Part shown: in pieces, positions 43,656-53,615 of the stretch | Layout: every line of letters begins with the position of its first letter | Position numbering within the stretch: the first letter of the stretch is position 1 | Assembly: GCF_029382255.1 (NCBI RefSeq) | Contig: NZ_JARLLG010000001.1 | Span: 310,001-374,000, forward strand | From: Isoptericola croceus | Lineage (GTDB): Bacteria; Actinomycetota; Actinomycetes; Actinomycetales; Cellulomonadaceae | Reading direction: 5' to 3' | Length of the DNA: 64,000 nucleotides | Notes under the pieces: model-generated | Seen by the model: only the letters and a program-made list of their open reading frames with translations | Database searches by the model: none | What the model was told of the DNA's origin: nothing | Program-made: the position numbers and the translations under genes

Positions 43656-44099
43656 TCAGGTCAGCGTCCGGACCTCGCTCACCGAGGTGCCGGCGTCGAC
43701 GAGGAACTGGGCGCACCGATCGGCCTCGGCGCCCTCCCCGATGCGGTCAGCTGCGCGGGACAGCGCGAGCAGCGCGCGCAGGAAACCCTGGTTGGGCAGG
43801 TGGTCGGCAGGGATCGGCCCCTGGCCGCGCCACCCCGCGCGACGCAGCGCGTCAAGGCCACGGTGGTAGCCGGTCCGGGCGTAGGCGTAGGCCGTCACGG
43901 CGTGGACGAGCTCGTCGCCCCCGTCGAGCGTCTGCTCGGCCAGCACCGCCCACACGAGGCTCGACGCCGGGTGTGCGGCGGCGACGTGCGCAGGGTTCTG
44001 GCCGTCCTCCAGGGCCGCGCGGGCAGCGGAGTACGCGTCCGGCAGGTATGTCGGGGGCGGTCCGCCGAGCAGGTTGTCCACAGGCTGGGATGAGCTCAT
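43656..44099 (-). CDS. DUF3151 protein
   Basis: 147 residues from ATG 44099 (an upstream ATG at 44108 is possible). Helical, soluble, with the family stretches NLLGGPPPTYLPD, HPASSLVWAVLAEQTL, YHRGLDALRRAGWRGQGP and NQGFLRALLALSRAAD. The function of DUF3151 is not known; the gene is regularly found beside fba and purA in actinobacteria, and here it stands before purA, with a STAS gene between. Confidence 0.9.
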   Translation of the reverse strand: MSSSQPVDNLLGGPPPTYLPDAYSAARAALEDGQNPAHVAAAHPASSLVWAVLAEQTLDGGDELVHAVTAYAYARTGYHRGLDALRRAGWRGQGPIPADHLPNQGFLRALLALSRAADRIGEGAEADRCAQFLVDAGTSVSEVRTLT

Positions 44100-44201
44100 G
44101 CCGACCATTGTCCCAGGCGGTCGGCGCCGTGCACGCACTCTGGGAGGTCAATTGCGGGTTCGGCGGGCCTGCGGCGTCCTGACGCGGGTAGTCTCGTACG
44201 C

Positions 44202-44579
44202 ATGATCGAGATCGCGACGTCCTCGACGACGACGACGCTCGTGATCGCCGGGGACCTCGATCTTGCCGAGCGGGATCAGTTCCCCGAGATCGCGGCGCGT
44301 GTGGTCGGGCTGCGCCGCCAGCTGCTGGTGATCGACATGTGCCGGGTGACCTTCATGGACTCGACCGGCGCCGCCTTCCTCATCTCCTTGGCGGACTCCG
44401 GGCGCAAGAGGGGCGGCGCGACGGTGCTGCGTGGCTCCGACGAGCGCGACCTGTTCGTGCTGGAGGTCTGTGGAGCGCTCGACCTGTTCCGGGTCGACCA
44501 CGACCACCAGTGCGAGCAGTCGGACACGTCCACCGGGGCGACGCCGGTGCAGCTCCCGCAGCGTCCGCGGCCCGCCTGA
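44202..44579 (+). CDS. STAS-domain anti-sigma factor antagonist (second copy)
   Basis: 125 residues. Compact STAS domain (1-105) with phospho-acceptor loop VTFMDSTGAAFL (Ser54) and strand LVIAGDLDL; a short polar tail follows. No cognate kinase or phosphatase gene is adjacent; the SpoIIE protein 6 kb upstream is a possible partner. It lies 130 bp before purA on the same strand but with its own start region. Confidence 0.88.
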   Translation: MIEIATSSTTTTLVIAGDLDLAERDQFPEIAARVVGLRRQLLVIDMCRVTFMDSTGAAFLISLADSGRKRGGATVLRGSDERDLFVLEVCGALDLFRVDHDHQCEQSDTSTGATPVQLPQRPRPA

Positions 44580-44709
44580 ACCGTCGTCGACGCACCCGCT
44601 CGCACGGCCGCCGCACGCACCGTCGCCCGGCCAAGGTCATGGCCGGGTAAACTCTGCCGAGGCCCGGCGGCAGCCCCCGGGCTCACCGATTCACGAGGAG
44701 AGTTGATCC

Positions 44710-46005
44710 ATGCCAGCCGTGGTGCTCGTCGGCGCCCAGTGGGGCGATGAGGGCAAGGGGAAGGCGACCGATCTTCTCGGAGACCGCGTCGACTACGTGG
44801 TGAAGTTCAACGGCGGGAACAACGCCGGGCACACCGTCGTCATCGGGGACGAGAAGTACGCCCTGCACCTGCTCCCGTCCGGCATCCTGTCGCCCGGTGT
44901 CACGCCGGTGATCTCGAACGGTGTCGTGGTGGACATCGAGGTCCTCTTCGAGGAGCTGGACGGCCTGATCGAGCGTGGGGTGGACGTCTCGCGTCTGCTC
45001 GTCTCGCAGGGCGCCCACGTCATCGCCGGCTACCACCGCACGGTGGACAAGGTGACCGAGAGGTTCCTCGGCAAGCGCAAGATCGGCACCACGGGCCGGG
45101 GCATCGGGCCCGCCTACGCGGACAAGATCAACCGTGTCGGCCTGCGGATCGCCGATCTCTTCGACGAGAAGATCCTCGCCGAGAAGATCGAGGGCGCGCT
45201 CGACCAGAAGAACCACCTGCTCGTGAAGGTCTACAACCGTCGGGCCATCGAGGTCCAGGAGACCCTCGACGAGCTGCTCCAGCACGCCGAGCGGCTGCGC
45301 CCCATGGTGGCCGACACGGGGCTCGCGCTGAACCAGGCGCTCGACCGCGGTGAGACCGTCCTGTTCGAGGGCGGTCAGGCGACGATGCTCGACGTCGACC
45401 ACGGCACCTACCCGTTCGTGACGTCGTCGAACGCGACCGCCGGCGGCGCCGTGACGGGCTCGGGCGTCGGGCCCACGCGCGTCGACTCCGTCATCGGGGT
45501 GGTCAAGGCCTACACCACCCGGGTGGGCGAGGGTCCCTTCCCGACCGAGCTCTTCGACGACAAGGGCGCCTACCTGCAGAAGGCGGGCGGCGAGTTCGGC
45601 GTCACGACGGGGCGTCCGCGGCGCTGCGGCTGGTACGACGCCGTCATCTCGCGGTACGCGGCGCGCGTCAACGGTCTCACCGACCTCGTGCTGACCAAGC
45701 TCGACGTGCTCACCGGGCTCGAGAAGGTCCCGGTGTGCGTCGCGTACGACGTCGACGGCGAGCGATACGACGAGATGCCCATCGACCAGACGGCGTTCCA
45801 CCACGCGAAGCCGATCTACGAGGAGCTCGACGGCTGGTGGGAGGACATCTCGCACTGCCGCACGTTCGAGGACCTGCCGGTCAACGCCCAGCGCTACGTG
45901 CGTCGCCTCGAGGAGATCTCGGGCTGCCGCGTCTCCGCGATCGGTGTGGGCCCGCGTCGCGACGAGATCATCGGCATCCACGACCTGATCCACCCGCGCG
46001 CCTGA
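44710..46005 (+). CDS. purA: Adenylosuccinate synthetase
   Basis: 431 residues. GTP/IMP site [10 protein letters not shown] at the N-terminus with catalytic Asp and, later, [47 protein letters not shown] and [10 protein letters not shown] are all conserved. It joins aspartate to IMP with GTP, the first step to AMP. GAGGAG is placed well before the ATG. Followed after 43 bp by purD on the same strand. Confidence 0.98.
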   Translation: MPAVVLVGAQWGDEGKGKATDLLGDRVDYVVKFNGGNNAGHTVVIGDEKYALHLLPSGILSPGVTPVISNGVVVDIEVLFEELDGLIERGVDVSRLLVSQGAHVIAGYHRTVDKVTERFLGKRKIGTTGRGIGPAYADKINRVGLRIADLFDEKILAEKIEGALDQKNHLLVKVYNRRAIEVQETLDELLQHAERLRPMVADTGLALNQALDRGETVLFEGGQATMLDVDHGTYPFVTSSNATAGGAVTGSGVGPTRVDSVIGVVKAYTTRVGEGPFPTELFDDKGAYLQKAGGEFGVTTGRPRRCGWYDAVISRYAARVNGLTDLVLTKLDVLTGLEKVPVCVAYDVDGERYDEMPIDQTAFHHAKPIYEELDGWWEDISHCRTFEDLPVNAQRYVRRLEEISGCRVSAIGVGPRRDEIIGIHDLIHPRA

Positions 46006-46048
46006 GACGCCGTGGCGCCCCGCGCGCTGGCACCTAGACTGGCTCACC

Positions 46049-47344
46049 GTGAAGATCCTCGTCGTCGGGAACGGTGCTCGCGAGCACGCCATCGTCCACT
46101 CCCTCGCCTCGGAGCCGGCTGCCGGTGGCGCCACGCACGAGCTGCACGCCGCGCCGGGCAACCCGGGGATGCGTGAGCAGGCCACGCTGCACGCGATCGA
46201 CGCGAACGACGGCGGTGCGGTCGCCGCGCTCGCCACCGCGCTGGGCGTGGACCTCGTCGTCGTCGGCCCCGAGGCACCGTTGGTCGCCGGGGTGGCCGAC
46301 GCCGTGCGGGCCGCCGGCGTGCCCGTCTTCGGCCCGTCGGCCGAGGCGGCGCGCCTCGAGGGGTCGAAGGCCTTCGCGAAGGAGGTCATGGCCACGGCGG
46401 GCGTGCCGACCGCGATGGCGCACGTGTGCACCACGACGGACGAGGTCGCCGCAGCGCTCGACGCCTTCGGCCCGCCGTTCGTGGTCAAGGACGACGGCTT
46501 GGCCGCAGGCAAGGGCGTCGTGGTGACCACGGACCGGGACGTGGCGCTCGAGCACGGGCGGGTGTCGCTGGAGGCCCGCGGCGACGCCGGCACGGTGGTG
46601 ATCGAAGAGTACCTGGACGGCCCCGAGGTGTCGCTGTTCTGCGTGTGCGACGGCACGACGGTGGTCCCGATGGTGCCCGCGCAGGACTTCAAGCGGGTCG
46701 GGGACGGCGACGCCGGTCCGAACACGGGCGGCATGGGTGCCTACACCCCGCTCGACTGGGCGCCGTCCGGGCTGGTCGGCGAGGTCGTCGACCGTATCGC
46801 CCAGCCCACGGTCGACGAGATGGCCCGCCGGGGCACCCCGTTCTCCGGCGTCCTGTACGTCGGGCTCGCGCTGACCTCGCGCGGCACCCGCGTGGTCGAG
46901 TTCAACGTGCGGTTCGGTGACCCGGAGATCCAGGCGGTGCTCGCCCGCCTGCGCACCCCGTTGTCGGTCGTGCTGCTGGCCGCGGCGCAGGGCACGCTGG
47001 CGGAGCTCGCGCCGTTGAACTGGACCGACGAGGCGGTCGTGAACGTCGTCGTGGCGTCGCACGGGTACCCCGAGTCGCCTCGCAAGGGCGACCCGGTCAC
47101 GGGCATCGACGCGGCGGCCGGTCTCGACGGTGTGCACGTCCTGCACGCCGGGACCGCGGTGGCCGAGGACGGCACGCTCGTCAGCGCGGGCGGTCGAGTC
47201 CTGTCGGTGGTCGGGCGAGGGGACGACCTCGCGGCGGCGCGGGCGGCGTCGTACGCGGGGGTCGGGTTGATCGACCTGCCGGGCTCGCACCACCGTGGCG
47301 ACATCGCGCTCAAGGCTGAGCAGGGCGAGGTGGAGGTCCCGTGA
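46049..47344 (+). CDS. purD: Phosphoribosylamine-glycine ligase (GAR synthetase)
   Basis: 431 residues, GTG start at 46049. N-terminal Rossmann domain (KILVVGNGAREHAIV), ATP-grasp with LAAGKGVVV, PEVSLFCVCDG, and the GARS signature RFGDPEIQAVL near 289-299, then the C-terminal domain. It ligates glycine to phosphoribosylamine. Its last four bases (GTGA) are the purC start, so the two are translationally coupled. Confidence 0.97.
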   Translation: MKILVVGNGAREHAIVHSLASEPAAGGATHELHAAPGNPGMREQATLHAIDANDGGAVAALATALGVDLVVVGPEAPLVAGVADAVRAAGVPVFGPSAEAARLEGSKAFAKEVMATAGVPTAMAHVCTTTDEVAAALDAFGPPFVVKDDGLAAGKGVVVTTDRDVALEHGRVSLEARGDAGTVVIEEYLDGPEVSLFCVCDGTTVVPMVPAQDFKRVGDGDAGPNTGGMGAYTPLDWAPSGLVGEVVDRIAQPTVDEMARRGTPFSGVLYVGLALTSRGTRVVEFNVRFGDPEIQAVLARLRTPLSVVLLAAAQGTLAELAPLNWTDEAVVNVVVASHGYPESPRKGDPVTGIDAAAGLDGVHVLHAGTAVAEDGTLVSAGGRVLSVVGRGDDLAAARAASYAGVGLIDLPGSHHRGDIALKAEQGEVEVP

Positions 47345-48324
47345 GCGACGCACCGGAGACGTTCACGGACGGCGCCTTCGCGGGCGGCCGGATCGACCTG
47401 CCCGGCTGGACCCACGTCTACTCCGGCAAGGTCCGTGACCTCTACGCCCCTGACCTGCCGGTGCTGGGCGGGGTGCACCCGCTGGGCGACGTCGTCCTCG
47501 TGGTCGCCTCGGACCGGGTGTCGGCCTACGATCACGTGCTCGCTACCGGCATCCCCGACAAGGGCGTGGTGCTGACCCAGCTCAGCCTGTGGTGGTTCGA
47601 GCAGCTCGCCGACCTGGTCGACAACCACGTGGTGTCGACCGAGGCGAGCGCCGAGCCGGGGGACGGGCTGGTGCCCGACGTCGTCGCGGGCCGCGCGATG
47701 ATCTGCCGCCGTCTCGACATGTTTCCCGTGGAGTGCGTGGCCCGTGGCTACCTCACCGGTTCCGGGCTCGCGGAGTACCGGTCGAACGGAGAGGTGACGG
47801 GCATCCCGCTGCCCGACGGGCTGGTCGACGGATCCCGGCTGCCGGAGCCGATCTTCACTCCCGCCACCAAGGCGGAGGTCGGCGAGCACGACGAGAACGT
47901 GACGTTCGCCGAGGTCGCCCGCACGGTCGGCGACGAGGATGCCGCTCGGCTGCGCGACCTGACGCTGGCGGTCTACCGCCGTGCCGAGGAGATCGCCCGG
48001 GAGCGCGGCGTGATCCTCGCCGACACCAAGCTGGAGTTCGGCAGGCTGCCCGACGGCGGCACGGACGCGGGGCGGATCGTCCTCGGTGACGAGGTCCTCA
48101 CCCCGGACAGCTCGCGTTTCTGGCCCGCGGACTCCTGGGAGCCGGGTCGCGCGCAGCCCAGCTTCGACAAGCAGTTCGTGCGCGACTGGCTCACCTCGGA
48201 CGCCTCCGGCTGGGACCGCGCGGGAGACACGGATCCGCCCCCGCTGCCCGCCGACGTCGTGCGCCGCACCCGGGACCGCTATCTCGAGGCGTTCGCGCGG
48301 ATCACGGGCACGGCGCTGGTCTGA
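47341..48324 (+). CDS. purC: SAICAR synthase
   Basis: 327 residues, longer than the E. coli enzyme but normal for actinobacteria. SGKVRDLY starts the ATP-binding loop; SDRVSAYDHVL, CVARGYLTGSGLAEY, ADTKLEFG and DEVLTPDSSRFW are conserved motifs. It joins aspartate to CAIR. Ends at a strong palindromic terminator. Confidence 0.98.
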   Translation: MSDAPETFTDGAFAGGRIDLPGWTHVYSGKVRDLYAPDLPVLGGVHPLGDVVLVVASDRVSAYDHVLATGIPDKGVVLTQLSLWWFEQLADLVDNHVVSTEASAEPGDGLVPDVVAGRAMICRRLDMFPVECVARGYLTGSGLAEYRSNGEVTGIPLPDGLVDGSRLPEPIFTPATKAEVGEHDENVTFAEVARTVGDEDAARLRDLTLAVYRRAEEIARERGVILADTKLEFGRLPDGGTDAGRIVLGDEVLTPDSSRFWPADSWEPGRAQPSFDKQFVRDWLTSDASGWDRAGDTDPPPLPADVVRRTRDRYLEAFARITGTALV

Positions 48325-48330
48325 GCGGCC

Positions 48331-48364
48331 GGACCTCGGGTGCCGGGCCCGGCACCCGAGGTCC
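48331..48364. terminator. Bidirectional terminator after purC
   Basis: A 34-bp perfect palindrome (arms 48331-48347 and 48348-48364), 6 bp past the purC stop and 18 bp before the convergent DUF4190 gene's stop. Confidence 0.88.
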
Positions 48365-48382
48365 GTCGTGCGCGACCGGCTG

Positions 48383-48841
48383 CTAGTACGAGTAGAAGCC
48401 TCGCTCGATCCCGTCCCGGACCTCCGGGCTGTTGACCAGGGCGACGAAGAACACGATGAACGCGATCCAGGCGATCGTGGACAGCGCGCCGAGGATGATG
48501 CCCGCGATCGCGAGGCCCTTGCCGGGGCGGCCGGACCTCTTGGTCCGGACCAGGCCGGCGATGCCGAGGCCCACGGCGATCAGGGCCATGCCGAGGATGC
48601 CGGTCACCAGCGCCGCGATGGAGAAGCCGTCCGTCCCCTGGCCCTGCTGTGCCGGGTAGGGAGACTGGCCCGTCGGGGCCGGCATGGACGGCTGGCCCGC
48701 CGCGTACGGTGAGCCGCTCTGGTAGGGCGGCGGCGTGCCCTGGGGGGACCCGGTGCCGTACGGGTCGCCGCCCGCGGGCGGGGTCGCCGGGTCGCGCCCG
48801 CTTCCGGGCCGGTACGGGTCGGGCGAAGAGGTCGATGTCAC
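48383..48841 (-). CDS. DUF4190 membrane protein
   Basis: 152 residues: a Pro/Gly/Gln-rich cytoplasmic head of about 70 residues with YGTGSPQG- and PYAAG-type repeats, then two helices (about 73-95 and 108-135) joined by a basic loop RTKRSGRPGKGLAIAGIILG, the DUF4190 signature. No function is known. Divergent from purS (217-bp gap with no further element that I can identify). Confidence 0.85.
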   Translation of the reverse strand: MTSTSSPDPYRPGSGRDPATPPAGGDPYGTGSPQGTPPPYQSGSPYAAGQPSMPAPTGQSPYPAQQGQGTDGFSIAALVTGILGMALIAVGLGIAGLVRTKRSGRPGKGLAIAGIILGALSTIAWIAFIVFFVALVNSPEVRDGIERGFYSY

Positions 48842-49058
48842 GAGAGTCTCCCGGGTGTGTGGTGTGTGATGCCGCGTCTGACGCGACCCTAGCGGTGACC
48901 ACGGCGCCTCGCGAGATCCAGCCCCCGCACGGCGGCGGGTAGACTGGCGGCGGAATCCCGCCGTCGTGCTCCCGCCCGTCCCACGCGCACCCTTCGTACC
49001 CGCGTCGTGTGCCGGGATCCCGGAGCGACGGCCCGTGCAGAGCCCCTAGGAGCCCGAA

Positions 49059-49331
49059 GTGGGACGCGTCGTCGTCGAGGTCATGCCCAAGCCCGAGATC
49101 CTGGACCCCCAGGGCAAGGCCGTGGTCGGGGCGCTGCCGCGCCTCGGTTTCACCCAGTTCTCCGGTGTCCGGCAGGGCAAGCGGTTCGAGCTCGAGGTCG
49201 AGGGCGAGGTGACGCCCGAGGTGCTCGAGGCCGCCCGCCAGGCCGCGGAGAAGCTGCTGTCCAACCCGGTCATCGAGGACGTCGTGCGTGTCGCCGACGC
49301 CTCGCAGGAGTCCTCCGGAGCGGTGGCCTGA
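49059..49331 (+). CDS. purS: FGAM synthase subunit PurS
   Basis: 90 residues, GTG start at 49059 with TAGGAG upstream. The small dimeric fold is evident in [17 protein letters not shown] and [21 protein letters not shown]. PurS links PurQ to PurL so that ammonia passes to the FGAM synthase site. Its stop overlaps the purQ start by one base (TGATG). Confidence 0.96.
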   Translation: MGRVVVEVMPKPEILDPQGKAVVGALPRLGFTQFSGVRQGKRFELEVEGEVTPEVLEAARQAAEKLLSNPVIEDVVRVADASQESSGAVA

Positions 49332-50062
49332 TGAGCACCGGTTCGTCCAGCAGCACCCTGAGCAGCGCCCGCATCGGCGTCATCACCTTCCCCGGCACCC
49401 TCGACGACCGGGATGCGGCCCGCGCGGTGCGCCTGGCCGGTGGCGTGCCGGTCCCGCTGTTCCATGCTGACGGTGACCTGCAGGGCGTCGACGCCGTCGT
49501 GCTGCCCGGTGGGTTCTCCTACGGCGACTACCTGCGCGCGGGCGCCATCTCCCGGTTCGCCCCCGCGATGGACGCCGTCGTCGACGCCGCGCGCGGCGGT
49601 ATGCCCGTGCTGGGCATCTGCAACGGCTTCCAGGTCCTCACGGAGTCGCACCTGCTGCCCGGTTCGATGGTCAAGAACGATCACCTGCACTTCGTGTGCC
49701 GCGAGCAGGTCCTCGCCGTGGAGAACGCCGGGACGGCCTGGACGAACCAGTACACCGCGGGTCAGCGCATCACGATCCCGCTGAAGAACCAGGACGGCCA
49801 GTTCGTCGCCGACGAGCGCACCCTCGACGAGCTCGAGGGCGAGGGGCGTGTCGCCTTCCGCTACGTGGGGACGAACCCCAACGGATCACGCCGCGACATC
49901 GCGGGCATCACCAACTCGGCGGGCAACGTGGTCGGGCTCATGCCGCACCCCGAGCACGCCGTGGAGGCCGGGTTCGGTCCCGACAGCGACGCCGGTCAGC
50001 GCGCCGGGACCGACGGGCTGGGTTTCTTCACCTCGGTGCTGGCGTCACTCGTCCACGCATGA
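49331..50062 (+). CDS. purQ: FGAM synthase glutaminase subunit PurQ
   Basis: 243 residues. Class I glutamine amidotransferase with nucleophile Cys in LGICNGFQ and the His/Glu pair in [20 protein letters not shown] opens the domain. It supplies ammonia for FGAM synthesis. purL does not follow; the next gene is an acetyltransferase, so the large subunit must be encoded elsewhere. Confidence 0.97.
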   Translation: MSTGSSSSTLSSARIGVITFPGTLDDRDAARAVRLAGGVPVPLFHADGDLQGVDAVVLPGGFSYGDYLRAGAISRFAPAMDAVVDAARGGMPVLGICNGFQVLTESHLLPGSMVKNDHLHFVCREQVLAVENAGTAWTNQYTAGQRITIPLKNQDGQFVADERTLDELEGEGRVAFRYVGTNPNGSRRDIAGITNSAGNVVGLMPHPEHAVEAGFGPDSDAGQRAGTDGLGFFTSVLASLVHA

Positions 50063-50147
50063 CCGCGAGAAGCCCCCGCGCAGGGACGCCGAGGGACGAG
50101 GTGCGCCGGAGCGAGGCACCGCTGTGGTCGTGCGAGGCGAGCGCGGC

Positions 50148-50657
50148 ATGACCGCCGAGGCGCAGGTCGACGTCGTCGAGCTCGTCGAGGTCCCGTGGGA
50201 CCACGAGGACGCGGCGCGGCTGCGGTCCGAGGCCGTCGCCGACCTCGGACGTCGCTACGGCGGCGACGACGACGCGAAGGAGGTCATCGACCCGGCGCGC
50301 ATCGTCGTGACCCTGCTGGCACGCATCGACGGTGTCACGGTGGGTGGCGGCAGCGTCCGGGACGTGTCCGGGACCGACGACGGCCGTGGGCGAGGCGCCA
50401 CGCACCCTGCCGCCACCGGTGAGGTGAAGCGGGTCTACGTGCTCGACGGCCACCGCGGGCGAGGCGTCGCCCGCCGGCTGATGGGCGAGCTGGAGCGCGC
50501 GGTGCGGGAGGCGGGCTTCCGCCGGCTCGTGCTGGAGACCGGGACGGCCCAGCCCGAGGCGATGGCGCTCTACGTCGCCCTCGGGTACGAGCCGATCGAG
50601 GCGTACGGGCGGTACGCCGGAGAGCCCGACCAGCGCTGCTACGGCAAGCGGCTCTGA
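50148..50657 (+). CDS. GNAT-family N-acetyltransferase
   Basis: 169 residues from ATG 50148. The acetyl-CoA site is VKRVYVLDGHRGRGVARRLM, followed by LVLETGTAQPEAMALYVALGYEPI, the classical GNAT motif B. Substrate unknown. Its stop codon directly abuts the stop of the convergent LLM gene with no spacer. Confidence 0.88.
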   Translation: MTAEAQVDVVELVEVPWDHEDAARLRSEAVADLGRRYGGDDDAKEVIDPARIVVTLLARIDGVTVGGGSVRDVSGTDDGRGRGATHPAATGEVKRVYVLDGHRGRGVARRLMGELERAVREAGFRRLVLETGTAQPEAMALYVALGYEPIEAYGRYAGEPDQRCYGKRL

Positions 50658-51563
50658 TCACGCCGCGCTGAGCAGCGGCCGCACCTCACGCCCGAGGAAG
50701 TCGACGAACCCGGCCAGGTCCGGCTCGTCCGCCGTGGGCTGGATGGCCACGGCGGTGGCCCCCGCGTCGGCGAGCGCGAGCACCGCCGCCGCGATCGTCG
50801 CGGCGTCCCCGGCGGCACCGATGCCCCGGTCGGTGGCGGCGCCCCACAGCGGCAGCTCCCGGGCGAGCCGCTCCTCGGCTCCCGGACCTGTCGCGGTGAC
50901 GAGCGTGGCGTGCACGTCGGCGAGCTCGTTCCCGGCCGTCCGGGCGGCGTCACGGGCGGTGGCCACCGTCGTGCGGACATCGTCGGGCGTCAGAGCGTTC
51001 GCCAGGATCAGCCCGTCACCCAGCTCGCCGGCCAGGGCGAGAGAACGCGGGCCGACACCGCCGAGCCAGAGCGGCACGAGATCGGCCGGCGGCCAGTCGA
51101 GGCGGACGGCGTCCAGGTTGACGTAGCGGCCCGACGACGTCACCTCCTTGCCGGCGAGCAGGGCGCGGAGCGCTTCGGTGCTCTCCCGCAGCAGCGTGAG
51201 CGGCGAGGCGACCTTCACGCCGGACTGGGCCATCCACTCCTGCACCCCGTGGCCGACCGCCGGCACGAACCGGCCGGGGAACATTCGCGCGAGCGTCGCG
51301 ATCTCCATGGCCGTGATCGCGGTGCTGCGCAGCGGCGCGGGCATGAGCCCGAGGCCGACACGGATCCGGTCGGTCCATGCGAGGGCGGCGGCCGCCGAGG
51401 CGAGGCCGCTCTGCTTGAAGCAGTCCTCCCACACCCACAGGTCGTCGAGCCCGGCCCGCTCCACGGCGGTGGCCAGCGTGCGCAGGCTCTCGGGCGGGTG
51501 CGTCGGGACGTAGGCGACGCCGAGGCGGGGGGCGGGGGACGTGTGCGGCATGGCATTGCTCAT
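50658..51563 (-). CDS. LLM-class flavin/F420-dependent oxidoreductase
   Basis: 301 residues, ATG 51563. TIM-barrel of the luciferase-like family: LGVAYVPTHPPESLRTLA, GLDDLWVWEDCF, VGLGLMPAPLRS and WLGGVGPRSLALAGELGDG. The pattern VPTHPPE and the VWEDCF strand fit F420-dependent members. Reaction unknown. Upstream of it, on the same strand, is the MBL hydrolase with a 32-bp gap, so they may be co-transcribed. Confidence 0.85.
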   Translation of the reverse strand: MSNAMPHTSPAPRLGVAYVPTHPPESLRTLATAVERAGLDDLWVWEDCFKQSGLASAAAALAWTDRIRVGLGLMPAPLRSTAITAMEIATLARMFPGRFVPAVGHGVQEWMAQSGVKVASPLTLLRESTEALRALLAGKEVTSSGRYVNLDAVRLDWPPADLVPLWLGGVGPRSLALAGELGDGLILANALTPDDVRTTVATARDAARTAGNELADVHATLVTATGPGAEERLARELPLWGAATDRGIGAAGDAATIAAAVLALADAGATAVAIQPTADEPDLAGFVDFLGREVRPLLSAA

Positions 51564-51595
51564 GGCTCGATCATCCCGGGAGCCACCCACAGGGC

Positions 51596-52363
51596 TCAGC
51601 CGGACACGCGCAGGTAGGCGAGCTGTGCGGCTACGGACTGGCGCGCCGCGGGAAGCACGGCAGGGTCGACGTCCGCATACACGTGCGCGACGACGTCGTC
51701 CACGGCCGTGTCGGGCCCGAGCGCGACCAGGGCCCGGCGCACCTGGTCGAGGCGCTCGTGACGATGGGCGCGGTAGGCCCGCACGGCGGCCCCGAGGTCG
51801 GGGATCGCCGGGCCGTGAGCGGGGACCGCGAGGCGTCCGTCGCCGATCCGCTCGAGGGTGTCGAGGCTCGCCAGGTAGTCGGCGAGGGACCCGTCGGGCT
51901 CCGCGATGACCGTGGTCCCCCGGCCGAGGACCGTGTCGCCGGTGAGCACCACGGGCTCCTCGCCGGGCCCGGTGACCACGAACGACACGGAGTCGCCGGT
52001 GTGACCCGGGGTGGCGACGACCTCGATCCGCACACCGGCCACCTCGATCACCTCGCCGTCCCGCAGGGGCGCGCCGCCGTGGCAGTGGTCCGGGTCCGCC
52101 GCCCGCACCGGCGCGCCGGTGCGGGCGCGCAGACCGGGGGAACCCGCCGTGTGGTCCGGGTGCCGGTGCGTGACGAGGATCAGCTCCACCGGGCCGGCCG
52201 CGGCCAGCGCACCCAGGTGGGCGCCGTCGTCGGGCCCGGGGTCCACGACCACGCACGACGGCGACCCCGGTGCGCGCAGCAGCACCGAGCGGGTGCCGTC
52301 GAGCGTCATCGGGCCCGGGTTCTCGGCCCGCAGCACGGTCACGATGGACGTCACGCGGTCCAT
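51596..52363 (-). CDS. MBL-fold metallo-hydrolase
   Basis: 255 residues from the ATG at 52363 (MDRVTSIVTVLRAENPG). The zinc motif is THRHPDHTAG, with further ligands in VVATPGHTGDSVS and LTGDTVLG; a helical C-terminal segment follows HGPAIPDLGAAV. This resembles the RNase Z-independent glyoxalase II/LACTB2-like branch that cleaves thioesters or RNA; I cannot choose between them. Cytoplasmic. It lies between two LLM oxidoreductase genes on the same strand. Confidence 0.88.
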   Translation of the reverse strand: MDRVTSIVTVLRAENPGPMTLDGTRSVLLRAPGSPSCVVVDPGPDDGAHLGALAAAGPVELILVTHRHPDHTAGSPGLRARTGAPVRAADPDHCHGGAPLRDGEVIEVAGVRIEVVATPGHTGDSVSFVVTGPGEEPVVLTGDTVLGRGTTVIAEPDGSLADYLASLDTLERIGDGRLAVPAHGPAIPDLGAAVRAYRAHRHERLDQVRRALVALGPDTAVDDVVAHVYADVDPAVLPAARQSVAAQLAYLRVSG

Positions 52364-52394
52364 CGTGGCACGGGTCGACCCCCTGGAGCCGCCC

Positions 52395-53432
52395 TCAGCC
52401 GACCAGGAGCTCGAGGGTCTGCACCCGGCCCGGCGTCGCGTCGAGCGGCTCGCCCGCATACGTCCCGGCGACCGGCACCACCATCACCTCGTTGACACCG
52501 TGGCGGGCGGCGAGCGCCGCGACCTGCGTGCGGACCGGCTCCGGCTCGCCGATCAGCCAGCGGGCCCGCATGTCCTCGATCATCTGCTGGCCGAGCGTGT
52601 CCAGCGGCGTCGCGAGGGCCTCCTCCACGGTCTCGGCCCGGCCCATCGGGCGGCCGGTCCGCAGCCGGGCCATGGCCCGCAGCTGGGGCAGCGCGCGCTC
52701 GTCCGCCTCGTCGCGTGTCGGCGCCACGACGGCGTTCACGGTGAGGAACGTCCGCGGCTCCGGGTGCGCCTCGCTCGGGCGGTAGCCGTCGCGGTACAGC
52801 GCGAGCACCTGGTCGATGCCGGCGCCAGAGAAGTGGTTGGCGAACACGTAGGGCAGGCCGAGCTCCGCGGCGAGGCGTGCCGAGTAGTCGCTCGAACCGA
52901 GCAGCCACACGGTCGGGGAGCCGGTGGCCGCCGGAGTGGCGCGCACGTCGTAGACCTTGCCGTCCGTCAGTCGCAGCCGGGCGCCGTCGGGCTCCATGAG
53001 GGCGAGGATGTTCTGCACGTGCTCGGCGAACCGCTCGACGTCCGACGTCGGCCCGGACGCCCGCAGCAGTGCCGTCACCACGGGGTCCGAGCCCGGCGCC
53101 CGGCCGATGCCGAGGTCGATCCGTCCGGGAGCGAGGGCCTCCAGGGCGGCGAACTGTTCGGCGACCACCAGCGGAGCGTGGTTCGGCAGCATGACGCCAC
53201 CCGAACCGACACGGATCCGCGCCGTCCGTGCGGCCGCGGCCGCGATCATGACCGGTGGCGTCGAGGCGGCGACGGCGGGCATGTTGTGGTGCTCGGCGAA
53301 CCAGTAGCGCTCGTAGCCGAGATCGTCGGCGCGCTGCACGAGCGCGAGCGAGGAGGTCAGCGCCTGGGCGCTGGTCTGCCCGGTGCGCACGGGGACGAGG
53401 TCCAGGACGGAGAGGGAGGGTGAGGTGCTCAT
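52395..53432 (-). CDS. LLM-class flavin-dependent oxidoreductase (luciferase-like)
   Basis: 345 residues, ATG 53432. Motifs LSVLDLVPVRTGQT, ERYWFAEHHNMPAVA and GGVMLPNHAPLVVAEQFAAL are those of the bacterial luciferase-like monooxygenase group often called MsnO8/alkanal monooxygenase-like. It probably uses FMNH2. Not closely similar to the neighbouring 50658-51563 gene, so not a recent duplicate. First gene of a possible three-gene run (LLM, MBL, LLM). Confidence 0.87.
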   Translation of the reverse strand: MSTSPSLSVLDLVPVRTGQTSAQALTSSLALVQRADDLGYERYWFAEHHNMPAVAASTPPVMIAAAAARTARIRVGSGGVMLPNHAPLVVAEQFAALEALAPGRIDLGIGRAPGSDPVVTALLRASGPTSDVERFAEHVQNILALMEPDGARLRLTDGKVYDVRATPAATGSPTVWLLGSSDYSARLAAELGLPYVFANHFSGAGIDQVLALYRDGYRPSEAHPEPRTFLTVNAVVAPTRDEADERALPQLRAMARLRTGRPMGRAETVEEALATPLDTLGQQMIEDMRARWLIGEPEPVRTQVAALAARHGVNEVMVVPVAGTYAGEPLDATPGRVQTLELLVG

Positions 53433-53615
53433 CGTCGGACTCAACCGACGCGACGCCCGGGACCTTCCGCAGCCGCGGTGTCGCGCGTCACGCATCGCCG
53501 GATGCGGTGAGGCGCCGCCGAGCCCACGATCAGCGGGGGCAGGAGTCGTGAGGAGGAGGGGCCCCGTTCCGGGCGTGAGCGGCACCGCGCCGCGCGCGAC
53601 GCCGCGGCGTGCGGC